Below are positions 8,998 to 18,004 of a stretch of 64,000 nt of DNA, piece after piece. The stretch is from Alphaproteobacteria bacterium. GTDB lineage: Bacteria; Pseudomonadota; Alphaproteobacteria; Reyranellales; Reyranellaceae. The DNA lies in contig VGCH01000009.1 of assembly GCA_016870115.1 (NCBI GenBank), positions 1-64,000 on the forward strand, written 5' to 3'. Position numbers and translations under genes: made by a program. Positions within the stretch are counted from its first letter, which is position 1. Every line of letters begins with the position of its first letter. Under the pieces are notes generated by a model, which did not search any database, had not been told where the DNA came from, and was given only the letters and a program-made list of their open reading frames with translations.

Positions 8998-10809
8998 TTG
9001 AAGCCGACCGACATCGCCAAGCCCGACTACTTCCACAAGGTCGTCGATTGCCAGTGGGCCTGCCCCGCCCACACCCCCGTCCCCGAATACATCCGGTTGA
9101 TCGCGCACGGACACTATTCCGAAGCGTACATGATCAACTGGAAGTCTAACGTCTTTCCCGGGATCCTCGGTCGCACCTGCGATCGCCCCTGCGAGCCCGC
9201 CTGCCGGCGCAGCCGCGTCGAGGATGAGACGCTGGTGAAGGGCAAGAAGGAGCCGGTGGCGATCTGCCGGCTGAAGCGCGTCGCCGCCGACTATAAGGAC
9301 GACGAAATCGCCGAGCGCATGCCCAAGGCGCCGGCCAAGAACGGCAAGCGCATCGCCTGCGTGGGCGGTGGTCCCGCCTCGCTCACCGTCGCGCGCGACC
9401 TCGCCGTGCTGGGCTACGAGATCGTGATCTACGATCAGGACCCCAAGCTGGGCGGTTTCATCCGCACCCAGATCCCGCATTTCCGCCTGCCCGAGCGCGT
9501 GATCGACGAGGAAGTCGGCTACATCATGGGCATCGGCAACATCGAGTTCCGTCACAAGCGGATCGACTCGCTGAAGGCGCTGCTGGCCGAGGGCTACGAC
9601 GCGGTGTTCGTCGGCTCCGGCGCGCCACGCGGCCGCGACCTCGATGTGCCGGGCCGCAAGGAAGCGGCAGCCAACATCCATATCGGCCTCGATTGGCTCT
9701 CGTCGGTGTCGTTCGGCCACACCACGAGGGTCGGCAAGCGGGTGATCGTGCTGGGCGGCGGCAACACCGCGATGGATTGCTGCCGCACCGCGCGGCGGCT
9801 GGGCGGCGAAGACGTGAAGGTCATCGTGCGCTCGGGCTTCGACGAGATGAAGGCGTCTCCCTGGGAGAAGGAAGACGCCATGGGCGAGGACATCCCGATC
9901 CTGAACATGCTGGTCCCGAAGGAAGTGCGGCACTCGGGTGGTCGCATCGAGGGCGTGCTGTTCGAAAAGGTCGTCGCGCGCTACGACGACAAGGGTCGCC
10001 GCTCGCTTGTCCCGTCGGGCGAGCCCGACGAGTTCCATGCCTGCGACGACGTCCTGGTGGCAATCGGCCAGGAGAACGCCTTCCCCTGGATCGAGGCCGA
10101 TGCCGGCATCGAGTTCGATCGCTGGGGCCTGCCCAAGCTTGGCGAGACGACGCTGCGCAGCACCCATCCCAAGGTGTTCTTCGGCGGCGACTCCGCGTTC
10201 GGGCCGAAGAACATCATCTGGGCGGCGGCGCACGGCCACGACGCGGCGATCTCGATCCACAAGGCCCTGATCGGCGAGGACCCGGACGTCCGCCCGGCGC
10301 CGGGCATGAACATCGTCAGCCAGAAGATGGGCATCCACGAGTGGAGCTACGACAACGCGCCGACCGTGGACAAGCGCGTGAAGGTTCCGCACCGGCCGAA
10401 GGCCGAGGCGCTGAAGGACATCATGGCCGAGGTCGAGCTCGGCTTCGATCCGGAGCTGGCTAGGAAGGAGGCGCAGCGCTGTCTGAACTGCGATGTCCAG
10501 ACGGTGTTCGCCGACACGCTCTGCATCGAATGCGATGCCTGCGTAGATATCTGTCCGATGGACTGCATCTCCTTCACCGACAACGGCGAGGAGGCCGACC
10601 TGCGCAAGCGCCTGATGGCGCCGGCGCTGAACCAGACCCAGGACCTCTACGTGTCCACGCCGGTCAAGACCGGCCGGGTGATGGTCAAGGACGAGGACGT
10701 CTGCCTGCATTGCGGGCTGTGCGCCGAGCGCTGCCCCACCGGCGCGTGGGACATGCGCAAGTACTACATTGAAATGACGCACGCGGAGCACGCATGCCGC
10801 AAGCACTGA
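8998..10809 (+). CDS. GltD-like NAD(P)/FAD oxidoreductase with C-terminal ferredoxin domain; electron-transfer subunit of the 2-oxoacid oxidoreductase
   Basis: Probably passes electrons between the 2-oxoacid oxidoreductase and NAD(P). The N-terminus has the GltD-type Cys cluster region (CQWACPAHTP, then GRTCDRPCEPACRR). A first dinucleotide fold starts at CVGGGPASL and a second at IVLGGGNTAMD. The end carries two ferredoxin motifs, CIECDACVDICPMDC and CLHCGLCAERCP. I chose the TTG at 8998 because GGAG sits six bases before it and no ATG or GTG fits the protein start. The 603 residues match the large third subunit described for the 2-oxoglutarate:NADP+ oxidoreductase of Azoarcus evansii. It overlaps the next gene by 16 bases. 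Confidence 0.88.
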   Translation: MKPTDIAKPDYFHKVVDCQWACPAHTPVPEYIRLIAHGHYSEAYMINWKSNVFPGILGRTCDRPCEPACRRSRVEDETLVKGKKEPVAICRLKRVAADYKDDEIAERMPKAPAKNGKRIACVGGGPASLTVARDLAVLGYEIVIYDQDPKLGGFIRTQIPHFRLPERVIDEEVGYIMGIGNIEFRHKRIDSLKALLAEGYDAVFVGSGAPRGRDLDVPGRKEAAANIHIGLDWLSSVSFGHTTRVGKRVIVLGGGNTAMDCCRTARRLGGEDVKVIVRSGFDEMKASPWEKEDAMGEDIPILNMLVPKEVRHSGGRIEGVLFEKVVARYDDKGRRSLVPSGEPDEFHACDDVLVAIGQENAFPWIEADAGIEFDRWGLPKLGETTLRSTHPKVFFGGDSAFGPKNIIWAAAHGHDAAISIHKALIGEDPDVRPAPGMNIVSQKMGIHEWSYDNAPTVDKRVKVPHRPKAEALKDIMAEVELGFDPELARKEAQRCLNCDVQTVFADTLCIECDACVDICPMDCISFTDNGEEADLRKRLMAPALNQTQDLYVSTPVKTGRVMVKDEDVCLHCGLCAERCPTGAWDMRKYYIEMTHAEHACRKH

Positions 10810-12638
10810 ACGCCATCAACGATTTCGTCGTCAAGTTCGCCAACGTCAACGGCTCGGGTTCCGCTTCGGCAAACGAACTGTTCGCCCGCTCGATCCTGCG
10901 CATGGGCGTGCCGGTAAGCCCCCGCAACATCTTCCCGTCCAACATCCAGGGCCTGCCGACCTGGTACGAGGTGCGGGTGACCGAGAAGGGCTATCTCGGC
11001 CGCCGCGGCGGCGTCGACCTCATGGTCGCGATGAACCCGCAGACCTGGAAAGAGGACGTCGCCGAGATCGAGCCCGGTGGATACCTCTTCTACGACAGCA
11101 CCAAGCCGATGCCGTCCTCGATGTTCCGCGAGGACGTGAATGTGATCGGCGTCCCGCTGACCGCCATCTGCAACGCCACCTACACCGACGCCCGTCAGCG
11201 CCAGCTCTTCAAGAACATCATCTATGTCGGCGCCCTCTCGGTGCTGCTCGACATCGACGAGAAGGAGATCGTGCGGCTGTTCGGCGAGCAGTATCGCGGC
11301 AAGGAGAAGCTGCTCGATTCCAACGTCAAGGCGCTGGCCCTCGGCCGCGACTGGGTGAAGCAGCATATCGATCCCGCGAGCGTGAAGCTCAAGGTCCGCC
11401 GCGCCGACAATGTCGGCGACCGGATTTTCGTCGAGGGCAACAACGCCGCCGCGCTCGGCGCCGTCTATGGCGGCGCCACGGTCTGCGCCTGGTATCCGAT
11501 CACGCCGTCCTCCTCGCTCGCCGAGGCGTTCATGGCGCATTGCAAGAAGCTGCGTCACGACAAGGAGACCGGCCAGGCGAAGTACGCCATCGTCCAGGCC
11601 GAGGACGAGCTCGCCTCGATCGGCATGGTGATCGGCGCCGGCTGGAACGGCGCACGCGCCTTCACCGCGACCTCCGGTCCCGGCATTTCGCTGATGACCG
11701 AGTTCATCGGCCTCGCCTTCTTCGCCGAGGTGCCGGCGGTGATCGTGAACGTCCAGCGCGGCGGGCCGTCCACGGGCATGCCGACGCGCACGCAGCAGTC
11801 CGACCTGCTATCGTGCGCCTACGCCTCCAACGGCGACACCAAGCACGTGCTGCTGTTCCCGGAAGACCCGAAGGAGTGCTTCGACTTCACCGCCGACGCG
11901 CTCGATCTGGCCGATCGCCTGCAGACGCCGGTGTTCGTGATGACCGACCTCGACATCGGCATGAACCAGCGGCTCTGCGCGCCGTTCGCCTGGGACGAGA
12001 GCCGCGCCTACGACCGCGGCAAGGTGATGACCGCCGAGGAGCTCGACGCCGGCAAGAATTTCGGCCGCTATCTCGACGTCGATGGCGATGGCATCCCCTT
12101 CCGGACCTATCCGGGCACGCATCCCACGCGCGGCTCGTTCTTCACCCGCGGCACCACCAAGGACGAGTACGCCCGCTACAGCGAAGAAGGCCCCGTCTAT
12201 GTCCGCAACATGGAGCGGCTGCGCAAGAAGTTCCTGACCGCCGCCCGGATCGCGCCTCAGCCGATCCGCACCTCATCGCCCAAGCCGACGCGCTACGGCG
12301 TCATCTATTTCGGCTCGACCAGCCCGGCGATGGCCGAGGCGCTCGACCGGCTGAATGCCGGCGGCAACCATGTGAACGCGCTTCGCGTGCGATCCTTCCC
12401 CTTCTCCACCGCGGTGGAGGAGTTCGTCCATGAGCACGACCGCGTCTTCATCGTCGAGCAGAACCGCGATGGCCAGCTGCGCTCCATGCTGATGAACGAG
12501 TTCACGCTGGACGCCCGCAAGCTCGTGCCCGTCCTGCACTACGACGGCACTCCCATCACCGCGCGCTTCATCGCCTCCGACATCGAGGCGAAGCTGCAGC
12601 GCTTCAAGGTCGTCTCCTTCGAGAAAGCGGCGTCATGA
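10794..12638 (+). CDS. korA: 2-oxoacid:acceptor oxidoreductase, fused gamma-alpha subunit (KorA-like)
   Basis: Subunit of a thiamine-diphosphate enzyme that oxidatively decarboxylates a 2-oxoacid with CoA. The first ~190 residues are the gamma domain (VNGSGSASANELFARSIL, with GRRGGVDLMV). The pyrimidine-binding alpha domain follows, with WYPITPSSS, AEDELASIGM and SGPGISLMTEF. A transketolase-C-like domain closes the 614 residues. It is an unusually compact gamma-alpha fusion of the 2-oxoglutarate type. Substrate could be 2-oxoglutarate, a branched-chain 2-oxoacid or an aryl-pyruvate. Its stop overlaps the korB ATG by four bases. Confidence 0.9.
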   Translation: MPQALNAINDFVVKFANVNGSGSASANELFARSILRMGVPVSPRNIFPSNIQGLPTWYEVRVTEKGYLGRRGGVDLMVAMNPQTWKEDVAEIEPGGYLFYDSTKPMPSSMFREDVNVIGVPLTAICNATYTDARQRQLFKNIIYVGALSVLLDIDEKEIVRLFGEQYRGKEKLLDSNVKALALGRDWVKQHIDPASVKLKVRRADNVGDRIFVEGNNAAALGAVYGGATVCAWYPITPSSSLAEAFMAHCKKLRHDKETGQAKYAIVQAEDELASIGMVIGAGWNGARAFTATSGPGISLMTEFIGLAFFAEVPAVIVNVQRGGPSTGMPTRTQQSDLLSCAYASNGDTKHVLLFPEDPKECFDFTADALDLADRLQTPVFVMTDLDIGMNQRLCAPFAWDESRAYDRGKVMTAEELDAGKNFGRYLDVDGDGIPFRTYPGTHPTRGSFFTRGTTKDEYARYSEEGPVYVRNMERLRKKFLTAARIAPQPIRTSSPKPTRYGVIYFGSTSPAMAEALDRLNAGGNHVNALRVRSFPFSTAVEEFVHEHDRVFIVEQNRDGQLRSMLMNEFTLDARKLVPVLHYDGTPITARFIASDIEAKLQRFKVVSFEKAAS

Positions 12639-13690
12639 CCTACATCGCCAAACCCAAGCTCCATCACCCCACGCTGGTCCGCAACAAAGCGGGCTTCACG
12701 CGGCGCGACTACGAGGGCGCGATCTCGACGCTCTGCGCGGGCTGCGGCCACGACTCGATCAGCGCCGCCATCGTGCAGGCCTGCTACGAGCTGGATATCG
12801 AGCCGCACCGCGTCGCGAAGCTCTCGGGCATCGGCTGCTCGTCCAAGACGCCGACCTACTTCCTGGGCGCCAGCCACGGCTTCAACACCGTCCATGGCCG
12901 GATGCCGTCGGTGATGACCGGCGCCAACCTCGCCAACCGCGAGCTGATCTATCTCGGTGTCTCGGGCGATGGCGACTCCGCCTCGATCGGACTCGGCCAG
13001 TTCGCCCACGTCATGCGGCGTGGCGTGAACATGGTCTACATCGTCATGAACAACGGCGTGTATGGCCTCACCAAGGGCCAGTTCTCGGCCACCGCCGACA
13101 AGGGCTCGATGAGCAAGAAGGGCCAGGCCAACGCCGACGAGTCGATCGACATGGTCTCGATGGCGATCCTGATGGGCGCGAGCTTCGTCGGGCGCTCCTT
13201 CTCCGGCGACCGCCAGCAGATGGTGCCGCTGGTGAAGGCGGCCATCGCCCACAAGGGCGCGGCCTTCCTCGACATCGTCTCGCCCTGCGTCGCCTTCAAC
13301 AACCACGCGGGCTCGACCAAGAGCTACGACTATGTGCGCGAGCACAACGAGGCGCTGAACCGCATCGACGTGATCGTGGGTCGCGAGGAGATCTCCACCT
13401 CCTACGCGGCCGGCACCACGACCGATGTGCAGCAGCACGACGGCTCGTGGCTGCGCCTGCGCAAGCTCGGCGAAGAGTACGATCCCTCCGACAAGATCAA
13501 GGCGATGCAGCGGGTGCAGCAGGGTCTCAAGGACGGCGAGGTCGTGACCGGACTGCTCTATCTCGACCCGACGCCCAAGGACCTGCACGACAATCTCAAT
13601 ACTGTCGCGGCGCCGCTCAACACGCTCGCCAACGACACGCTCTGCCCGGGCAAGGGCGCGCTGGACCGGATCAACGCCAGCCTGCGCTAA
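12635..13690 (+). CDS. korB: 2-oxoacid:acceptor oxidoreductase beta subunit (KorB-like), thiamine diphosphate-binding
   Basis: Beta subunit (351 residues) holding thiamine diphosphate and probably one Fe-S cluster. The motif STLCAGCGHD opens the domain, and the cofactor motif runs from SGDGDSASIGLGQ to YIVMNNGVYGLTKGQ. Cys residues at CAGCGH, IGCSS and the later SPCVAFN are those expected to hold a 4Fe-4S cluster in two-subunit OFORs. It is the last gene of the operon and ends 18 bases before the convergent selenoprotein-like gene. Confidence 0.92.
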   Translation: MTYIAKPKLHHPTLVRNKAGFTRRDYEGAISTLCAGCGHDSISAAIVQACYELDIEPHRVAKLSGIGCSSKTPTYFLGASHGFNTVHGRMPSVMTGANLANRELIYLGVSGDGDSASIGLGQFAHVMRRGVNMVYIVMNNGVYGLTKGQFSATADKGSMSKKGQANADESIDMVSMAILMGASFVGRSFSGDRQQMVPLVKAAIAHKGAAFLDIVSPCVAFNNHAGSTKSYDYVREHNEALNRIDVIVGREEISTSYAAGTTTDVQQHDGSWLRLRKLGEEYDPSDKIKAMQRVQQGLKDGEVVTGLLYLDPTPKDLHDNLNTVAAPLNTLANDTLCPGKGALDRINASLR

Positions 13691-13708
13691 CTTCGCGGCG
13701 AGTCCGCT

Positions 13709-14782
13709 CTAGCCTTTCTTGAGATCGGCGAAACGGTCGATTCCGAGATCGGCCCGGAGGTCGCGGCTCGCGGCCTCCTTGGCGTCCTCTAGCGGGATGC
13801 CGGTGGCGTCGGCGATGCGAACGACCGCCTCGAACACCGCCGCGACACCACAGGCATCGACCAGCGCCTCCTCGCCCAGGGTCCGACGGACCTCCTCGCG
13901 TTGCCGCGCGAGCTCAGCGTCGTCGCGCCCATGGACGGCCGCGCCGAACGCCATCAGCAAGGCGCCGTGCGGCACACCACCATCGCCTCCGCCTTCCACA
14001 ATCGCGGTGAAGTCGTAGCTGTCGCCGGTGTGCATGCCGCTCCCCCGGAGCAGGACCGCGTGGCTGGTGGTTCAATAGACGCAGCGATTGAGTGCCGACA
14101 TGCGCGCCGCCAGCAACTCGATCTGCGCGTGGCTCAGCGCGCGGTACTCGGTGCCCCAGTCGCGCAGCCAGCGATCGGGCAGATACATCTCGTTGTCGAG
14201 ATCGAAGAAGCCCACCACCTCGTCCGGCACCAGCGACATTGCGCGATGGATGTTGGCGGCGCTTCGCCCCTCATAGAGCGGTGGATCGTCGGCGGTCACA
14301 TCCTCGGGCGCGAGCGTCCGCACCCAGGCGCGATCGCGCCGTGCGCCGGCCGGCGCACGGCGGCTGGGCGCGCCGGCGACCGGGGTCGGCAAGGGCCGCG
14401 GAGGCCGGCCCGACGCGCGATCGAAGGCATCGACCGCCAACACGATCGCCACCACGCCGACCAGCTCGACATAGCGCGCCTCGTCGAACCGCTCCGACAG
14501 AAGGGCGCGGAACCAGCCTTCCGACAGGCGCGCGGGATCGGTGGCGATGCGATGCGCCGCCTCGACGACGGCCGCCGGCAGCTCCGTCACACTGAGATGG
14601 GCGCCCGCGACCGAGGCCGGCGACAACGCCTCCAGCCGGTCGGCGCAGAGGCGGCAGCGGGCCGAGGCACGCACTTCCAGCGCGATGTCGACGCGCTCGG
14701 CACCCGTCCACCAGGTGCCGGGGCGCGCGAGGCGCGCCCACTGGCGCTCGATCGCTTCGGTCAGGGCGGGACGTGGATCCAT
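13709..14782 (-). CDS. AhpD-like selenoprotein, UGA (14072-14074) read as selenocysteine at residue 237
   Basis: Read through a single in-frame UGA, this is a 357-residue AhpD/carboxymuconolactone-decarboxylase-type protein. Residues 1-236 end in SALNRCVY; the UGA follows, and the frame continues TTSHAVLLRGSG and stays open for 120 more residues. The joint is C234-V-Y-U237-T-T-S-H241, the CxxC-x3-H redox motif of AhpD with the second Cys replaced by UGA. An N-terminal CRLC (C43, C46) looks like a relic or second AhpD-like module. Start: ATG at 14782, just after the YddA-like gene. Likely job: thiol/selenol peroxidase or disulfide reductase. A true stop would leave a 236-residue protein cut inside its active site, followed by an orphan 108-residue frame. 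The alternatives are a Cys-to-stop mutation or a sequencing error. Confidence 0.82.
14037..14053 (-). promoter_or_regulatory. Candidate bacterial SECIS hairpin
   Basis: Starting 18 bases after the UGA, the mRNA reads CUGCUCC-GGG-GGAGCGG, a seven-base-pair stem with one G-U pair and a loop of three G. Distance, stem length and a G at the loop start agree with the general bacterial SECIS pattern recognised by SelB. GC-rich coding DNA forms hairpins often, so alone it is only supporting evidence. Confidence 0.5.
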
Positions 14783-14825
14783 GGCACCGTTGTAGGACCG
14801 ATCGGCGCGGCGCGAAAGCCGCTCG

Positions 14826-16538
14826 CTAGGTCGTGGCCGGCACCAGCCGCCCCACCGCATCCGGCGCGCGTCGCAGTTCCAGGTGGCGCGCGTGCCAGAC
14901 CCGCAGCGACGGGCGATGGCCGATCGAGACCAGAGTCGCGCCCGGCAGCCGCTCTTTCAGCACCCCCATGATCTCGGCCTCGGTCTTTTCGTCGAGCGAG
15001 GCGGTGCCCTCGTCCATCAGCAGCCAATCGGGCTTGAACACCAGCGCCCGCGCGATCGCGAGCCGCTGCTGCTCGCCCCCCGACAGCGTGTTGCTCCAGT
15101 GCGCGACCTCGTCCAGCCGGTCGCCGAGATGGCCGAGCCGCGCCGCCGCCAGCGCCTCGCGGATCTCGTTATCGTCGGCTTTCGCCTCGAGGTCGGGATA
15201 TCGCACCGCATCGCGCAGCGTGCCGAGCGGAATGTAGGGCCGTTGCGGCAGGAACAGCACGCGCGCCGATCGCGGCACCTGCACCGTCCCGGCGCCGAAC
15301 GGCCAGATGCCCGCCAGCGCCCGGAAGAGCGTGCTCTTGCCCGACCCGCTCCCCCCGCTCACCAGCGTCCACTCGCCGCGCTTCAGCCGCAGCGCCTCGC
15401 GCGCCAGCAGCGGCGCGCCGTTCGGCAGGGCGAGCGTGAGGCCAGCCGTCTCGATATCGCGGCCCGTGGCCGGCTCCAGTGCCGGCCCCTCGGTGCGCCG
15501 CGCCAAGGCGTCCTGCAGGCCCAAGAGCCGGTCCATCACCGCCCGCAGTTCGGCGAGATCGGTATAGCGGTCGATGAAGAAGGAGAGCGCCCCCTGTACC
15601 GCGCCGAACGCCTGCGCGGTCTGGGTCATGACGCCCAGCGTGATCGCGCCTTCGAAGAAGCGCGGCGCGGTCACCAGATAGGGAAACACGATGGCGATCT
15701 GCGCGTAGCCGGTCTGGTAGAAGGCGAGCTGCACCTCGGTCTTCAGCACGCGCCAGCCATTGGTGAAGATGTCGGCGAAGCGGTCGCGCAACGACGCGCC
15801 CTCGCGCGCCTCGCCGCCATAGAGCGCGATGCCCTCGGCGTTCTCGCGCACCCGCACCAGATCGTAACGGAAGTTCGCCTCGAAGCGCTGCTGCGCGAAG
15901 TTGAGCGGGATCAGCCGGCGCCCCACGAGGTTGGCGAACCAGGTGCCGACCAGCGCATAGGCCAGCGCCGCCCAAACCATGTAGCCCGGCAGCTCGGCAT
16001 CGACGCCGGCGAAGGCGAGCGACAGCGGTCCCGACAGCGCCCACAGGATGGCGAGAAACGACACCAGCGTGGCGGTCGCGTTGATGAAACCGAGGAAGAG
16101 CCGCATCGTGTACTCGCCGAGCAGCCGGATATCCTCCGCCAGCCGCTGGTCGGCATTGTCGATGCGGCGCTCCAGCTCGATCCGGTAGTAGCCGCGCCCG
16201 GCCAACCAGCTCTCCAGGTAACGCGAGGTCAGCCACCGCCGCCACCGCAGCCGCAGATAGGGGCTCACCAGGCCGCGCAGGATCGCGAAGCTGATGGCGA
16301 GTGCCGCGATCCAGACGAAGTTCCCCATTTCGCGCCAGAACGCGGCCTCATCCTTGTTCTGCAGGCTGTCGAAAAAGCGCCGGTTCCACTCGCTGTAGGC
16401 GACCTCGACCGAGACCGCCGCGAGCGTGAGCACGATCGCGCCGATCAGGAGCGCATTGGCGATCACCCGCTCCTCGGAGCGGAAATACGGCACAACAAGC
16501 CGCCACCAGTCGCCGAGGAACGTTTGTACTTTCTTCAT
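14826..16538 (-). CDS. YddA/SbmA-BacA-type ABC transporter, fused membrane and ATPase domains
   Basis: A 570-residue half transporter of the ABC-D-like family typified by E. coli YddA: an N-terminal membrane domain related to SbmA/BacA (about residues 20-330, with WNRRFFDSLQNKD) and a C-terminal ATPase. Walker A is SGGSGSGKSTLF, the signature LSGGEQQRLAIARAL and Walker B WLLMDEGTASLD. It probably works as a homodimer at the inner membrane. I start at the second ATG (16538), which has GGAG seven bases upstream. Known relatives move peptides, B12-like molecules or long-chain compounds; substrate here is unknown. The gap to the selenoprotein-like gene is 43 bases, so they may be co-transcribed. 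Confidence 0.88.
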   Translation of the reverse strand: MKKVQTFLGDWWRLVVPYFRSEERVIANALLIGAIVLTLAAVSVEVAYSEWNRRFFDSLQNKDEAAFWREMGNFVWIAALAISFAILRGLVSPYLRLRWRRWLTSRYLESWLAGRGYYRIELERRIDNADQRLAEDIRLLGEYTMRLFLGFINATATLVSFLAILWALSGPLSLAFAGVDAELPGYMVWAALAYALVGTWFANLVGRRLIPLNFAQQRFEANFRYDLVRVRENAEGIALYGGEAREGASLRDRFADIFTNGWRVLKTEVQLAFYQTGYAQIAIVFPYLVTAPRFFEGAITLGVMTQTAQAFGAVQGALSFFIDRYTDLAELRAVMDRLLGLQDALARRTEGPALEPATGRDIETAGLTLALPNGAPLLAREALRLKRGEWTLVSGGSGSGKSTLFRALAGIWPFGAGTVQVPRSARVLFLPQRPYIPLGTLRDAVRYPDLEAKADDNEIREALAAARLGHLGDRLDEVAHWSNTLSGGEQQRLAIARALVFKPDWLLMDEGTASLDEKTEAEIMGVLKERLPGATLVSIGHRPSLRVWHARHLELRRAPDAVGRLVPATT

Positions 16539-16708
16539 TGTCGCGCTCCGCAAACACCGTCGTCACGGCAAACTCCCCCGCTTCCGCGAGGATGACAAGC
16601 GTGCCACCGCCGCACGGGGCGCGCCGTCCCGGGCGAACCGCCGACCGGCCGTTCCCATCGCGCCGTCCCGGCATGACAATCGGGGCGCGCGCGTCTATGA
16701 CGCCGCGC

Positions 16709-18004
16709 ATGAACGCCTCGGACCTCGACGCCCGCCGCGCCGCACTCGACCTGCTGGGCGGCTGTCTGGACAAGGGCCAGCCGCTCGACGAGTCGCTGGC
16801 CCGCCACGAGGCGTTCGCGAACCTCGCGCCGCGCGACCGCGCCTTTGTGCGGCTGCTGCTCGCCACGACGCTGCGGCGGCTGGGCGAGATCGAGGACGTT
16901 CTCGCCCGTCTGGTCGATCGGCCGCCGGAGGGCCGCAATGCCGCCGCCGCCCACGCGCTCCGACTGGGCGCCGCCCAGCTTCTCTTTCTCGGCACGCCCG
17001 CGCATGCCGCGGTCGACACCTCGGTACGGCTGGTCGAGAGCTGGGGCCTCGGCCATCTGAAGGGGCTGGTCAACGCCGTGCTGCGCCGCATCGACCGCGA
17101 GGGCGGCGCGCTGCTCGGCGATCGCGATCCCGCGCGCCTCAACACGCCGCAATGGCTGTGGGACAGCTGGAGCGAAAGCTGGGGCGAGGATGGCACGCGC
17201 CGCATCGCGGCCGCGCATCTGGTCGAGGCGCTGCTCGATCTCAGCGTGCGCGCCGACGCGGCCTTCTGGGCCGGTCAGCTCGAGGCGGAGATCCTGCCCA
17301 CCGGCACGCTGCGCCGCGCGGCGGGCGGCAACGTCGCCGACTTGCCGGGCTTCGCCGAAGGAACCTGGTGGGTGCAGGACGTCGCCGCCGCCCTGCCCGC
17401 TCGCCTGCTGGGCGACGTCGCGGGCCAGCGCGTCGCCGATCTCTGCGCCGCGCCCGGCGGCAAGACTCTGCAACTCGCCGCCGCCGGAGCGCAAGTAACC
17501 GCCGTCGACATCTCCGCCCGCCGCCTGCAACGCGTCTCCGACAATTTGGCGCGCGCGGGGCTCAGCGCCGAGATCGTCGCCACCGACGCCGCCAAGTGGC
17601 AGCCCGCCGTGCCGTTTGATGCCGTGCTGATCGACGCGCCGTGCTCGGGCACCGGCACCTTGCGCCGCCATCCCGACATCGCCTGGCTGAAGGAACCGGC
17701 GGACGTGGCGCGGCTTGCCAACACCCAGGCCCGCCTGCTCGCGCGGGCCGTCGAGCTCGTCCGGCCCGGCGGCATGATCGTCTACGCCGTCTGCTCCCTG
17801 CAGCCCGAGGAAGGCCCCGAGCAGATCGAGGCGATCCTGCGACGAGAGCCCCGCCTTGCCCGTGCGCCGCTCACGCCAGCCGACCTGCCCGGCCTCCCCG
17901 AAGCGATCGACGCCGCCGGCGACCTGCGCACGCTCCCCTCGATGTGGGCCGAGCGCGGCGGGATGGACGGGTTCTACGCGGCGAGGTTGGTACGGGGGAC
18001 TTGA
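16709..18004 (+). CDS. rsmB: 16S rRNA m5C967 methyltransferase RsmB
   Basis: Methylates a cytosine of 16S rRNA using S-adenosylmethionine. The first ~130 residues are the NusB-like RNA-binding domain (ARRAALDLLGGCLDKG, NAVLRRIDREGG). The methyltransferase domain shows the AdoMet loop LCAAPGGKTLQLA, the motif IV Cys in DAPCSGTGTLRRHPD and the catalytic motif VI Cys in YAVCSLQPEEG. The ATG at 16709 gives a normal 431-residue protein; an ATG four codons earlier is possible. It diverges from the YddA-like gene. Confidence 0.92.
   Translation: MNASDLDARRAALDLLGGCLDKGQPLDESLARHEAFANLAPRDRAFVRLLLATTLRRLGEIEDVLARLVDRPPEGRNAAAAHALRLGAAQLLFLGTPAHAAVDTSVRLVESWGLGHLKGLVNAVLRRIDREGGALLGDRDPARLNTPQWLWDSWSESWGEDGTRRIAAAHLVEALLDLSVRADAAFWAGQLEAEILPTGTLRRAAGGNVADLPGFAEGTWWVQDVAAALPARLLGDVAGQRVADLCAAPGGKTLQLAAAGAQVTAVDISARRLQRVSDNLARAGLSAEIVATDAAKWQPAVPFDAVLIDAPCSGTGTLRRHPDIAWLKEPADVARLANTQARLLARAVELVRPGGMIVYAVCSLQPEEGPEQIEAILRREPRLARAPLTPADLPGLPEAIDAAGDLRTLPSMWAERGGMDGFYAARLVRGT

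Noticed and set aside
13709-14035. The 108-residue frame as a separate small gene
   Set aside because: It is in the same frame as the upstream AhpD-like sequence across the UGA, and no ribosome site stands out before its ATG. It is better explained as the C-terminal part of the selenoprotein.
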